A stretch of 64,000 bases of DNA from positions 124,001 to 188,000 of the forward strand of contig NZ_JAUNTJ010000003.1 of assembly GCF_030538755.1 (NCBI RefSeq), read 5' to 3'. Below the pieces are notes generated by a model that did not search any database, had not been told where the DNA came from, and saw nothing but the letters and a program-made list of their open reading frames with translations. Of this stretch, positions 1 through 8,825 are shown piece after piece. Numbering within the stretch: the first letter of the stretch is position 1; every line of letters begins with the position of its first letter. Source of the stretch: Paracoccus sp. (in: a-proteobacteria) (GTDB taxonomy: Bacteria > Pseudomonadota > Alphaproteobacteria > Rhodobacterales > Rhodobacteraceae). Made by a program: the position numbers and the translations under genes.

Positions 1-2
1 GG

Positions 3-2240
3 CTGAATGTCTGGTCGCGCACGACCGGCCGCCCCGGAACGCCGCTGTGGTCGGCGGCGACGAATGCGGCCATCGTGCCAGCCGATCAGGATTTCGGCAC
101 CTGCATGGAAATCATCAAGACGGAATCGGTGACGCGGCTGCGCTTTGTCGGGGAAACCCCCATGATTCCGGGGGTTTATCTGCGCATTTCCGCGCGGGTC
201 AAGGCGGTGGCCGGGCCGCTGCCCAGTGTGCGCATCGGCGCATGGGCGGGGAACGGGTCGCGCGCGAATATCAGCAGCGTCACGCAGGTCGGCCCGGCGC
301 GCGCGCTGACCGGCTATGGCCGCGTGGTCGAGGTCAGCGCGATTGTCGGCGTGGGCACCCGCCCCGGCGTTGACATGAGCTGGGGCACCAACGCCGTCTT
401 TGGCCATTTCGGCATCGACCTGACCGGCGCGAACGGCGGCGCGGTGCGCATCGAATCGATCCGGGTCGAGGATGTGACGGCGGCCTTTGTGCCCAGCATG
501 ATCGACTGGGTGGACGTGCGCGACTATGGCGCGCGCGGCGACGGGGTGACGAACGACCGCGCGGCCTTTGTGGCGGCGGACCGGGCGACGCAGGGCGGCT
601 CGATTCTGGTGCCCGAGGGGACGTATCTGATTAACAGTGACCTGTCGATCGGCTCGCCCATCCGGTTCAAGGGGCGGCTGAAGGCGCCGGTGCGGGCGCG
701 CATCGTGTTCATGCAGAACTTTGATTTCCCGACCTATGCCGATGCCTTTGGCAGCGAAACGCTGGGGTTCAAAAAGGCGTTGCAGGCGCTGTTCGGCTAT
801 ACCGACCATGTGTCGCTGGACCTGTGCGGCCGCCGCGTGGACCTGACCGAACCGATGCTGATGCACGAAATCATGCCGGGCCTGACCGCGTGGTCGAACC
901 GCCGGGTGATCTGCAACGGTCAGATCATGGCCGCCGAAGGGGGCAAGTGGACGACCGGCGTGGCCACCAGTCAGGCGACCTATAACGTCAACGCGCCCTA
1001 TCGGCTGAGCAACGTGGCGAATGTCGCCGCCATCGAGGTGGGCAGCCGTGTGAGCGGCAACGGCGTGGGCCGCGAGGTCTATGTTCAGGCCAAGGACGTC
1101 GCGCGCCGCACGCTGACGCTGTCGCAGCCGCTGTATGGCGGGGCGGGCACGCGCAGCTATCGCTTTGAACGCTATCGCTATCTGCTGGATTTTTCGGGGA
1201 TGCAGGGCTTTGACCGGGTGAATTTCACCGACATCGAATTCCAGTGCAACGGTCTGTCCAGCGGCATCATGCTGGCCCCTACCGGGTCGATGTTCGCCAT
1301 CCGCGACTGCTATATGACCCGCCCGCGCGACCGGGGCATCACCTCGATCGGGCGCGGTTGTCAGGATCTGCTGGTGGACCGCTGCCAGTTCCTGTCGAAC
1401 GAGATGGACAAGCTGGCGCAGAACCGCAGCTCGGTTGCGATCAACGTCAACGCCAATGACGTCAAGATCCGCGACAACCGCTTTGTGCGCTTTGGGCATT
1501 TCATGGTGGCGAATGGCGGCGGCCATATCATCACCGGCAACCACTGGTTTCAGGGCGACGGCGCGGCGAACGGGCTGCGCTATGCCGGGCTGGTGCTGAC
1601 GCTGGAAAACGTGCAGACGACGATCACCGGGAATTATGTCGATAACTCGTCCATCGAGTGGACGAACGAACATTCGGCCACGCCCGATTTCACCGGCAAC
1701 CAGTTCAGCTTTGGCGGGCTGACCATTACCGGCAACACATTCTTGTGCAGCAACACCGCGTCGTGGTTCACCTGGCTGACGATCAAGCCCTATGGCAAGA
1801 ACCACTTTATCCACGGGCTGACGGTTTCCAGCAACGTGTTCAAGGCGCTGGACGGCAATGTGGAACGGGTGGACCGGGTGGACACCACCTTTGCCGATCT
1901 GGATCACAATCAGGCGCGCAACGTGCATTTCACCGGCAACATGTTCAACGGCATCAACACCTATGTCGCCAACCCGCTGCTGATCCGGTATACCCAAAGC
2001 ACCGCATCGGCGACATGGACCTTGCCCGCCGCGACCGGCCTGCCGTTCCAGGGCTGGACCAAGACGGTCGAGTCGGTGACGGCGGAAACCGCGATCACCA
2101 ATGCCAGCAATGTGCAGGTGGCGGAAATGCCATGGGTGCGCAGCCGCGCGGGTAACAACAACCGCCGTATTCAGCTGAACTGGCGTTCGGCGGTCAAGGG
2201 GCGGGTTGCGGTTCTGGCGCGGATGGATTCGCCGCACTGA
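3..2240 (+). CDS. Beta-helix (pectate-lyase/GH28-related, tailspike-like) protein, 5' partial
   Basis: The reading frame is open from the first bases of the window, so the true start lies upstream; the internal GTG at 75 is not convincing. The N-terminal part looks like a beta-sandwich module. A linker reading VDVRDYGARGDGVTND is the classic entry to a pectate_lyase_3 right-handed beta-helix, as found in phage tailspikes, GH28 enzymes and polysaccharide-modifying proteins. The following ~450 residues are rich in N/T/G turns such as ITGNxF, typical of helix coils. I cannot assign a substrate; a surface or exopolysaccharide is the usual target of the fold. No other phage gene is in view. Homology to the fold is well supported; the function is inferred. 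Confidence 0.8.
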   Translation: MNVWSRTTGRPGTPLWSAATNAAIVPADQDFGTCMEIIKTESVTRLRFVGETPMIPGVYLRISARVKAVAGPLPSVRIGAWAGNGSRANISSVTQVGPARALTGYGRVVEVSAIVGVGTRPGVDMSWGTNAVFGHFGIDLTGANGGAVRIESIRVEDVTAAFVPSMIDWVDVRDYGARGDGVTNDRAAFVAADRATQGGSILVPEGTYLINSDLSIGSPIRFKGRLKAPVRARIVFMQNFDFPTYADAFGSETLGFKKALQALFGYTDHVSLDLCGRRVDLTEPMLMHEIMPGLTAWSNRRVICNGQIMAAEGGKWTTGVATSQATYNVNAPYRLSNVANVAAIEVGSRVSGNGVGREVYVQAKDVARRTLTLSQPLYGGAGTRSYRFERYRYLLDFSGMQGFDRVNFTDIEFQCNGLSSGIMLAPTGSMFAIRDCYMTRPRDRGITSIGRGCQDLLVDRCQFLSNEMDKLAQNRSSVAINVNANDVKIRDNRFVRFGHFMVANGGGHIITGNHWFQGDGAANGLRYAGLVLTLENVQTTITGNYVDNSSIEWTNEHSATPDFTGNQFSFGGLTITGNTFLCSNTASWFTWLTIKPYGKNHFIHGLTVSSNVFKALDGNVERVDRVDTTFADLDHNQARNVHFTGNMFNGINTYVANPLLIRYTQSTASATWTLPAATGLPFQGWTKTVESVTAETAITNASNVQVAEMPWVRSRAGNNNRRIQLNWRSAVKGRVAVLARMDSPH

Positions 2241-2265
2241 TCTGTTCTTATTGCCAAAACAAGCG

Positions 2266-2291
2266 CCGCCGCAGGGTTATCCTTGCGGCGG
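2266..2291 (-). terminator. Possible hairpin at the end of the flavin-fold gene
   Basis: CCGCCGCA and TGCGGCGG pair around a short loop. On the minus strand the stem is followed by a T-rich run (CTTGTTTTGG). It overlaps the last codons of the minus-strand gene and could also slow plus-strand transcription arriving from the beta-helix gene. Confidence 0.45.
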
Positions 2292-2759
2292 TGTTGCCAT
2301 ATCGGCGGGTGTCAGCCGGAACGCCGCGCCAAAGCCCGCGTTCAGCAGCGCCGATTGCGGCGTCAGGTGCCAAAAGCGAAAGTCGGGCAGGTCGATGAAC
2401 ACCGCCGCGCGCGGATGCGCCGCCAGCCAGCGGGCGCGCATCTCGGGCGCGGCATCGTCAAGGCGGCGGGCGATCACCTGAACCGACAGGCGCGGATGGG
2501 TTAACGGATCGCCCTTGCCCGGCGGTGCCTCGACCAGCAGGGCGGCGCGGGGATCGGTGCCTAGCGCGCGGCTATGCACGGCAAGGCCGGACAACAGCGC
2601 CAGCGGCGCGCCATCCGGCCCGATCTGGCAGGCGATGCGCGACAGATGCGGATGGCCGCTGTCCGGGTCCAGCACGGCCAGAGTTGCGTGGCGCATATCG
2701 GCCAGCAGGTTGCGGGCAAGGTCGCGGGCGCTGTCGTCGGTCTGGCGGATCGGGTTCAT
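2277..2759 (-). CDS. Pyridoxamine 5'-phosphate oxidase-like (HugZ-type) FMN-binding-fold protein
   Basis: This 160-residue protein has the split-barrel pattern of the pyridoxamine-phosphate-oxidase-like family: a helical start, then LLADMRHATLAVLDPDSGHP, a second strand region around LALLSGLAVHSRAL, and ALLVEAP before the PRLSVQ strand. HugZ and related proteins bind FMN or haem and are tied to haem breakdown or general flavin oxidoreduction. No haem-uptake genes are nearby, so the substrate is open. It stands alone on the minus strand and is divergent from the SulP gene, with ~86 bp between starts. Family confidence is good; the exact reaction is not known. Confidence 0.75.
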   Translation of the reverse strand: MNPIRQTDDSARDLARNLLADMRHATLAVLDPDSGHPHLSRIACQIGPDGAPLALLSGLAVHSRALGTDPRAALLVEAPPGKGDPLTHPRLSVQVIARRLDDAAPEMRARWLAAHPRAAVFIDLPDFRFWHLTPQSALLNAGFGAAFRLTPADMATPPQG

Positions 2760-2845
2760 GGCGCGATCCTGCGCGCAAGTCGGGGCGTTGACAAGACGGG
2801 GCGCGCGCGAAACTGTGGCGGCATTCCAAGCCCTGTGACAGCCCG

Positions 2846-4399
2846 ATGTTCTATCGCCCCGCCATTCTGGACCTCCGCTTTCGCCGGGCCGACCTGTCGG
2901 CGGGCCTGACCGTTGCCATCGTCGCGCTGCCTTTGTCGATGGCGATTGCCATTGCCAGCGGCGTCGGGCCGGATCGCGGACTGGTGACGGCCATCGTCGG
3001 CGGGTTTCTGGTCAGCGCCATGGGCGGCACGCGGCATCAGATCGGCGGGCCGGCGGGGGCGTTCATCGTGCTGGTGTCGGCCTGCGTGGCGGCCATCGGC
3101 GTGCAGGGGCTGATTCTGGCCACGATGATGTCGGGGGTGATGCTGGCGCTGCTGGGGCTGTTCCGCATGGGCGGGACGATCCGCTATGTGCCCTATCCGG
3201 TCATCCTTGGCTTTACCGCCGCCATCGGCGTCATCATCCTGACCAGCCAGATGAAAGACCTGTTCGGCCTGCAATTGCCGGGCGCCGAGCCGGGGCCTCT
3301 GATCGAGAAAATCCCGGCGCTGCTGGCGGTGCGGGATACGGCCAGTTGGGCCAGCCTTGCCATTGCGCTGCTGACCATCGCGACGATCCTTGGCTGTCAA
3401 AGATGGGCGCCGCGCCTGCCGTCGCTGCTGATCGCGGTGGCCGTGGCGACGCTGGCCGGGCTGGCGTTGCCGGTGGAAACCGTGGCCGACAGGTTCGGCG
3501 CGCTGCCTGCCGGGCTGCCGATGCCCGAACTGCCCATGCTGTCGCCTGAAACGATGCGGGCGGCGCTGCCCTTTGCGATCAGCTTTACCCTGCTGGGCGC
3601 GATCGAATCGCTGCTGTCGGGGATCGTTGCGGATCAGATGGCCGGCACGCGGATGCGCGCGGATGATGAACTGATCGGGCAGGGGATCGCCAATATCGGC
3701 GTGGGGCTGTTCGGCGGGTTCTGCACCACCGGCACCATCGCCCGCACCGCGACGAATGTGCGCGCGGGATCGGCGGGGCCGGGGTCGGGGATGATCCACG
3801 CCGCTATCTTGCTGATAACGCTGATGATTGCTGCGCCTTTGGCCGGGGCGATTCCGCTGGCGGGCTTGGCGGGGCTGCTGACCGTCGTGGCGTGGAACAT
3901 GGTCGAGATCCACGCCATCACCGCCCTTGCCCGGATCAGCCGCGGCGATGCGATCACCATGGCGGTGACATTCCTCGTGACCATCTTCCGCGACGTGACC
4001 GAGGGCATCATCATCGGCATGGCCCTGGGGGGGGCCGTGTTCATCGCCCGCATGGCGCAACTGTCGCAGGCCGTGCCGGGCGAGGGGTTCAGCGCGCGCG
4101 ATCCCGATATTGTCACCTGCCATCTGGGCGGGCCGGTGTTCTTTGGCTCGGTCGCGCGGATGGAATCCCTGCTGCACCGGATCGTGGCGCGGCCGCGTCT
4201 GGTGGTGCTGGATATGAGCGGCGTCACCTTTCTGGACACGACCGGCGCGCAGATGATCGCCGATTTCAGCCGCCGCCTGTCGCAGCGCAAAACCGCGCTG
4301 GTGGTAACGGGCGCATCGCCACGGGTGCGCGCCACGCTGAGCGGCGATCTGACCTTTGCCGCCACCCCCGACGAGGCGCGGGCGATGACGGGGTTGTGA
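2846..4399 (+). CDS. SulP/SLC26-family anion transporter with STAS domain
   Basis: 517 residues. The first ~380 form a hydrophobic SulP core starting LRFRRADLSAGLTVAIVALP, with the family's GPAGAF-type segment (QIGGPAGAFIVLV) and NIGVGLFGGFCTTGTIARTATNVRAG, which holds the conserved Gly/Thr/Arg signature of the transport domain. The C-terminal ~110 residues form a STAS domain (VLDMSGVTFLDTTGAQMI). SulP members move sulfate, bicarbonate, dicarboxylates or other anions across the inner membrane. No carbonic anhydrase or cys gene is adjacent, so the substrate is unassigned. The ATG at 2846 begins right at the conserved region. Single gene, ending 180 bp before acs. Confidence 0.88.
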   Translation: MFYRPAILDLRFRRADLSAGLTVAIVALPLSMAIAIASGVGPDRGLVTAIVGGFLVSAMGGTRHQIGGPAGAFIVLVSACVAAIGVQGLILATMMSGVMLALLGLFRMGGTIRYVPYPVILGFTAAIGVIILTSQMKDLFGLQLPGAEPGPLIEKIPALLAVRDTASWASLAIALLTIATILGCQRWAPRLPSLLIAVAVATLAGLALPVETVADRFGALPAGLPMPELPMLSPETMRAALPFAISFTLLGAIESLLSGIVADQMAGTRMRADDELIGQGIANIGVGLFGGFCTTGTIARTATNVRAGSAGPGSGMIHAAILLITLMIAAPLAGAIPLAGLAGLLTVVAWNMVEIHAITALARISRGDAITMAVTFLVTIFRDVTEGIIIGMALGGAVFIARMAQLSQAVPGEGFSARDPDIVTCHLGGPVFFGSVARMESLLHRIVARPRLVVLDMSGVTFLDTTGAQMIADFSRRLSQRKTALVVTGASPRVRATLSGDLTFAATPDEARAMTGL

Positions 4400-4463
4400 A
4401 TAATTTACAGGTCGTCGCTGGTTTTCGTCAATAAATTTACAAAATTTTCCTTTCAAAAAAAGT

Positions 4464-4498
4464 GTTTACGCGCGCCGCCCCGGTGTGATTAACATGGT
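4464..4498 (+). promoter_or_regulatory. Candidate acs promoter
   Basis: TTTACG at 4464-4469 is followed after about 17 bases by ATTAAC, a plausible but weak sigma-70-type pair just upstream of the inverted repeat. The region before it is AT-rich (a run of A after TTTC). Placement is by eye only. Confidence 0.35.
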
Positions 4499-4508
4499 GC
4501 GAGGGATG

Positions 4509-4545
4509 TTGTTTCCGATTGCGATCTGCGCCGGATCGGAAACAA
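4509..4545. promoter_or_regulatory. Perfect 11-bp inverted repeat in the acs leader
   Basis: TTGTTTCCGAT at 4509-4519 and ATCGGAAACAA at 4535-4545 are exact reverse complements separated by 15 bases. Their centres are 26 bp apart. The repeat lies between the candidate promoter and the acs ribosome binding site. It could be a dimeric regulator's operator or an RNA hairpin. It is not followed by a T run, so it is not a simple terminator. Confidence 0.7.
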
Positions 4546-4578
4546 TGGAAGGAGTTTCAGACGAGAGGAGGGGGTCTC

Positions 4579-6534
4579 GTGACCGATCAAGCTACTGAAA
4601 AGCATCCGATTCCGCCGGGTTTTGAAAACGCGCATATCTCGCCCGAGAAATACCGCGCGATGTATGACGAATCGATTGAAGATCCCGAAGGGTTCTGGGG
4701 CCGCGAAGGCAGGCGGCTGGACTGGATCGAGCCTTATACCAAGGTCAAGGACACCGATTTCACCTTTGGCAAGGTCAAGATCAAGTGGTTCGAGGATGGC
4801 GTTCTGAACGCCTGCTATAACTGCGTGGACCGGCATCTGGCCGACCGCGCGCTGCAAACGGCGATCATTTTCGAACCCGATGATCCCGCGACCCCGGCGC
4901 AGCATATCACCTATAAGGAACTGTCCGAAAAGGTGAACCGGATGGCCAACGTGCTGCTGTCGCAGGGCGTGATGCGCGGCGACCGGGTGGTGATCTATCT
5001 GCCGATGATCCCCGAGGCGGCCTATGCCATGCTGGCCTGCGCGCGGATCGGGGCGATCCACTCGATCGTCTTTGCCGGGTTCTCGCCCGATGCGCTGGCG
5101 AACCGGATCAACGATTCCGGGGCCAAGCTGGTCATCACCGCCGACACCGCCCCGCGCGGGGGCCGCCGCACGCCGCTGAAATCCAACACCGACGCCGCCT
5201 TGCTGCATTGCAGCGACAAGGTGCGCTGTCTGGTGGTCAAACACACCGGCGATCAGACGACATGGGTGCAGGGCCGCGACGTGGACGTGCTGTCCCTGAT
5301 GGAGCAGGTCAGCCCCGAATGCCCGCCGCGCCCGATGGGGGCCGAAGACCCGCTGTTCATCCTTTACACCAGCGGTTCCACCGGCAAGCCCAAGGGCGTG
5401 GTGCATACCACCGGCGGCTATCTGGTCTATGCCTCGATGACGCATCAGCATGTCTTTGATTACAAGGACGGCGATGTGTTCTGGTGCACGGCGGATGTGG
5501 GCTGGGTCACGGGGCACAGCTATATCGTCTATGGTCCGCTGGCCAATGGCGCAACCACGGTGATGTTCGAGGGCGTGCCGACCTTCCCCGATGCGGGCCG
5601 CTTTTGGGAGGTTTGCGAAAAGCACGGCGTCACCCAGTTCTATACCGCGCCGACCGCCATCCGCTCGCTTATGGGCAAGGGCGAGGAATGGCCCGCCAAA
5701 TACGACCTGTCCAGGCTGCGCGTGCTGGGTTCGGTGGGCGAGCCGATCAACCCCGAGGCCTGGGTCTGGTATGACAAGCACATCGGCAAGGGCAAATGCC
5801 CTATCGTCGATACCTTCTGGCAGACCGAAACCGGCGGGCACATGATTACCGCGCTGCCCGGCGCGACCGAAGCCAAGCCGGGGTCCGCGACCAACCCCTA
5901 TTTCGGGGTCAAGCCGGTGGTGCTGGATGCGCAGACGGGCCGCAAGTTGCAGGAAACCGAAGCCGAGGGCGTGCTGTGTTTCAGCGACAGCTGGCCTGGA
6001 CAGATGCGCACACTGTGGGGCGATCACGACCGCTTTCAAGAGGCGTATTTCCAGCAATACAAGGGCTATTACTTCAGCGGCGACGGCTGTCGGCGCGACA
6101 GTGACGGCTATTACTGGATCACCGGGCGGGTGGATGACGTCATCAACGTCAGCGGCCACCGCATGGGCACGGCCGAGGTGGAATCGGCGCTGGTCGCCCA
6201 TGCCAAGGTCGCCGAGGCGGCTGTGGTCGGCTATCCGCATCCGATGAAGGGGCAGGGCATCTATGCCTATGTCACGCTGATGAACGATGTGGAACCGTCC
6301 GAGGAACTGCGCGCCGAACTGGTGAAATGGGTGCGCACCGAAATCGGCCCCATCGCCAGCCCGGACCTGATCCAGTGGTCGCCGGGCCTGCCCAAGACCC
6401 GTTCCGGCAAGATCATGCGCCGCATCCTGCGCAAGATCGCCGAGAATGATTTCGGCAGCCTTGGCGATACCTCGACGCTGGCTGAACCCGGTGTCGTGGA
6501 CGAGCTGATCGAAAACCGGATGAACCGGGGCTGA
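4579..6534 (+). CDS. acs: Acetyl-CoA synthetase (AMP-forming)
   Basis: Activates acetate to acetyl-CoA through acetyl-AMP in the cytoplasm. The 651-residue length matches Acs. Visible signatures are the nucleotide motif [11 protein letters not shown] (from residue ~263), the WWQTETGG-like segment [12 protein letters not shown], the hinge region [20 protein letters not shown], and [11 protein letters not shown] near the end, where K611 is the lysine that is acetylated in enterobacterial Acs. I chose the GTG at 4579 because a strong purine-rich site (GAGAGGAGGGGG) lies just before it and the product then starts like other Acs proteins; an upstream TTG would run through the leader repeat. The downstream symporter operon suggests joint control of acetate uptake and use. 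Confidence 0.96.
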   Translation: MTDQATEKHPIPPGFENAHISPEKYRAMYDESIEDPEGFWGREGRRLDWIEPYTKVKDTDFTFGKVKIKWFEDGVLNACYNCVDRHLADRALQTAIIFEPDDPATPAQHITYKELSEKVNRMANVLLSQGVMRGDRVVIYLPMIPEAAYAMLACARIGAIHSIVFAGFSPDALANRINDSGAKLVITADTAPRGGRRTPLKSNTDAALLHCSDKVRCLVVKHTGDQTTWVQGRDVDVLSLMEQVSPECPPRPMGAEDPLFILYTSGSTGKPKGVVHTTGGYLVYASMTHQHVFDYKDGDVFWCTADVGWVTGHSYIVYGPLANGATTVMFEGVPTFPDAGRFWEVCEKHGVTQFYTAPTAIRSLMGKGEEWPAKYDLSRLRVLGSVGEPINPEAWVWYDKHIGKGKCPIVDTFWQTETGGHMITALPGATEAKPGSATNPYFGVKPVVLDAQTGRKLQETEAEGVLCFSDSWPGQMRTLWGDHDRFQEAYFQQYKGYYFSGDGCRRDSDGYYWITGRVDDVINVSGHRMGTAEVESALVAHAKVAEAAVVGYPHPMKGQGIYAYVTLMNDVEPSEELRAELVKWVRTEIGPIASPDLIQWSPGLPKTRSGKIMRRILRKIAENDFGSLGDTSTLAEPGVVDELIENRMNRG

Positions 6535-6542
6535 AGCAAGAC

Positions 6543-6567
6543 GGGGCGCCATCGTGCGCCCCTTTTT
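6543..6567 (+). terminator. Rho-independent terminator after acs
   Basis: GGGGCGC and GCGCCCC form a stem around a 6-base loop, followed directly by TTTTT. It separates acs from the symporter operon. Confidence 0.88.
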
Positions 6568-6664
6568 GCCCCGGCAAACGCACCCGGCAAACCGCCGCGC
6601 ACCGGGTGCGACTGACCAGCGCGGCAGGGTGGGACATGTCTAAAAGGGAGGGAACCATAAAGAC

Positions 6665-6922
6665 ATGAGCGACAAGCATTCATCAAATGCCTATTGGCAG
6701 GCAAACGTGCGGATCATCTGGGTCTGCCTTGCCATCTGGGCACTGGTTTCGTTCGGCTTCGGGATTCTCCTGCGGCCGGTGTTGTCAGGTATTCCTGTGG
6801 GAGGCAGTGATCTTGGCTTCTGGTTCGCGCAGCAAGGCTCGATCCTGGTCTTTATCATCCTGATCTTCTGGTATGCGTGGCGGATGAACCGTCTCGACCG
6901 TGAACACGGCGTGGACGAATAA
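6665..6922 (+). CDS. DUF4212 small membrane subunit of a sodium:solute symporter
   Basis: 85 residues with two predicted membrane segments (roughly 15-37 and 50-72), in the pattern AYWQANVRIIWVCLAIWALVS then FWFAQQGSILVFIILIFWYAW, ending with the charged MNRLDREHGVDE tail. This is the family always found in front of one class of sodium:solute symporters, where it is thought to be an accessory subunit. A GGGAGGG ribosome site precedes it. The next gene starts 10 bp later. First gene of a six-gene run. Confidence 0.9.
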   Translation: MSDKHSSNAYWQANVRIIWVCLAIWALVSFGFGILLRPVLSGIPVGGSDLGFWFAQQGSILVFIILIFWYAWRMNRLDREHGVDE

Positions 6923-6932
6923 GGGGCGGATC

Positions 6933-8747
6933 ATGGACCAATTTACGCTTAACCTGATCGTCATCGGGATTACCTTTGCGATCTATATCGGCATCGCCCT
7001 GTGGGCGCGGGCCGGTTCTACCGCCGAATTCTATGCCGCAAACCAGGGCGTTCATCCGGTGATGAACGGCATGGCGACGGGCGCGGACTGGATGTCGGCG
7101 GCCTCGTTCATCTCGATGGCGGGTCTGATTGCCTTTGTGGGCTATGACAACTCGTCCTATCTGATGGGCTGGACCGGCGGCTATGTGCTGTTGGCGCTGC
7201 TGCTGGCGCCTTACCTGCGCAAGTTCGGCAAGTTCACCGTGCCGGAATTCATCGCGGATCGTTTCTATTCGCAGACCGCGCGTCTGGTCGGGGTGATCTG
7301 TCTGATTACCATTTCGACCACCTACGTCATCGGCCAGATGACCGGCGTGGGCGTGACCTTTTCGCGCTATCTTGAAGTGTCGAACGCCACGGGTCTGTGG
7401 ATCGGTGCGGGGCTGGTGTTCGCCTATGCGGTGCTGGGCGGCATGAAAGGCATCACCTATACGCAGGTGGCGCAATATGTCGTGCTGATTATCGCCTACA
7501 CCATCCCGGCGGCGTTCATCTCGCTGCAACTGACCGGCAATCTGCTGCCGCAGCTGGGCCTGATCGGCACGCATACCGGGTCGGACATGCTGTTCCTGCA
7601 AAAGCTGGATCAGGTGGTGACGGATCTGGGCTTCCGGTCCTATACCGGGCACCATCTGGGCACGCTGAACATGCTGCTGTTCACGCTGTCGCTGATGATC
7701 GGCACCGCGGGTCTGCCGCATGTCATCATCCGCTTTTTCACCGTGCCGAAAGTGTCTGACGCGCGTTCGTCGGCTGGTTGGGCGCTGGTGTTCATCGCGC
7801 TGCTGTATACGGTCGCCCCGGCGGTCGGTTCCATGGCGCGCCTGAACCTGTCCTCGACCATGTGGCCGGGCGCGGAAACGGGTCAGACCTTCAGCCAGCC
7901 CGCCGTGTCGCTGGCCGACATCGAAACCGCGCCGCATCTGCAATGGATGCGCACCTGGCAGACCACCGGCCTGCTGGCGTGGGAAGACAAGAACGGCGAC
8001 GGCATGATCCAGTATTACAACGAGGCAGGCGTGGCCAATTCGCCCGAGTTGCAGCGTGTGATCGAGGAACAGGGTCTGGTCGGCAACGAACTGACCACCG
8101 TCAACAACGACATCATGGTTCTGGCCAACCCGGAAATCGCCAACCTGCCGGGCTGGGTCATCGCCATCGTGGCGGCCGGTGCGCTGGCGGCGGCGCTGTC
8201 CACGGCGGCGGGTCTGCTGCTGGCGATTTCGTCGGCGGTGTCGCATGACCTGATCAAAAAGACGCTGAATCCGAACATCTCGGAAAAGCAGGAACTGCTG
8301 TATGCGCGGATCTCGATGGCGGTGGCCATTCTGATCGCCACGCTGCTGGGTCTGAACCCGCCGGGCTTTGCGGCGCAGACCGTGGCGCTGGCCTTCGGGA
8401 TCGCGGCGGCTACGATCTTCCCGGCGCTGATGATGGGTATCTTCAGCAAGACCATCACCGGCAAGGGTGCGGTCTGGGGCATGATCGTCGGTCTGGTTTC
8501 GACCTGCGTCTATATCTTCATCTACAAGGGCTGGTTCTTTATCCCCGGCACCAACCAGCTTGAGGATATTCCGGCCAACTGGATCATGGGCGTCGGTCCG
8601 CAGTCCTTTGGTGCCATCGGCGCGCTGCTGAACTTTGTGGTCGCTTATCTGATCTCGAAGTCTGACAAGCCGGTGCCGCAGGATGTGCAAGACCTGATCG
8701 ACTCGGTCCGCGTGCCGCGCGGCGCGGGTGCGGCGCAGTCGCACTGA
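6933..8747 (+). CDS. Sodium:solute symporter (acetate/monocarboxylate-type)
   Basis: 604 residues with about 13 hydrophobic segments. Family landmarks include EFYAANQGVHPVMNGMATGADWMSAASFI near the N-terminus and GTAGLPHVIIRFFTVPKVSDAR in the middle, the signature of the SSS branch that includes ActP and the VC_2705-like proteins. A ~100-residue insert (about 310-390) contains DKNGDG, which resembles a calcium-binding loop. The ATG at 6933 follows AAGGGGCGG; an upstream in-frame ATG overlaps DUF4212. The acs neighbour makes acetate or a related short acid the likely cargo; this is inferred from context. Confidence 0.9.
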   Translation: MDQFTLNLIVIGITFAIYIGIALWARAGSTAEFYAANQGVHPVMNGMATGADWMSAASFISMAGLIAFVGYDNSSYLMGWTGGYVLLALLLAPYLRKFGKFTVPEFIADRFYSQTARLVGVICLITISTTYVIGQMTGVGVTFSRYLEVSNATGLWIGAGLVFAYAVLGGMKGITYTQVAQYVVLIIAYTIPAAFISLQLTGNLLPQLGLIGTHTGSDMLFLQKLDQVVTDLGFRSYTGHHLGTLNMLLFTLSLMIGTAGLPHVIIRFFTVPKVSDARSSAGWALVFIALLYTVAPAVGSMARLNLSSTMWPGAETGQTFSQPAVSLADIETAPHLQWMRTWQTTGLLAWEDKNGDGMIQYYNEAGVANSPELQRVIEEQGLVGNELTTVNNDIMVLANPEIANLPGWVIAIVAAGALAAALSTAAGLLLAISSAVSHDLIKKTLNPNISEKQELLYARISMAVAILIATLLGLNPPGFAAQTVALAFGIAAATIFPALMMGIFSKTITGKGAVWGMIVGLVSTCVYIFIYKGWFFIPGTNQLEDIPANWIMGVGPQSFGAIGALLNFVVAYLISKSDKPVPQDVQDLIDSVRVPRGAGAAQSH

Positions 8748-8825
8748 TCTGACAACCGCCGCGCCCCGGTGCAGGGGCGCGGCATCCGAAACGGGAACCG
8801 ACCCGTGTTTGCGAAGGGGCAAGCG

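Noticed and set aside
2785..2830. TTGACA near 2788 as a promoter for the SulP gene
   Set aside because: No -10 hexamer lies at a proper distance in this GC-rich gap.
2756..4456. Long minus-strand open frame of 566 codons
   Set aside because: Antisense to the SulP gene, with Arg/Gln/His-rich low-complexity translation typical of the complement of GC-rich coding DNA.
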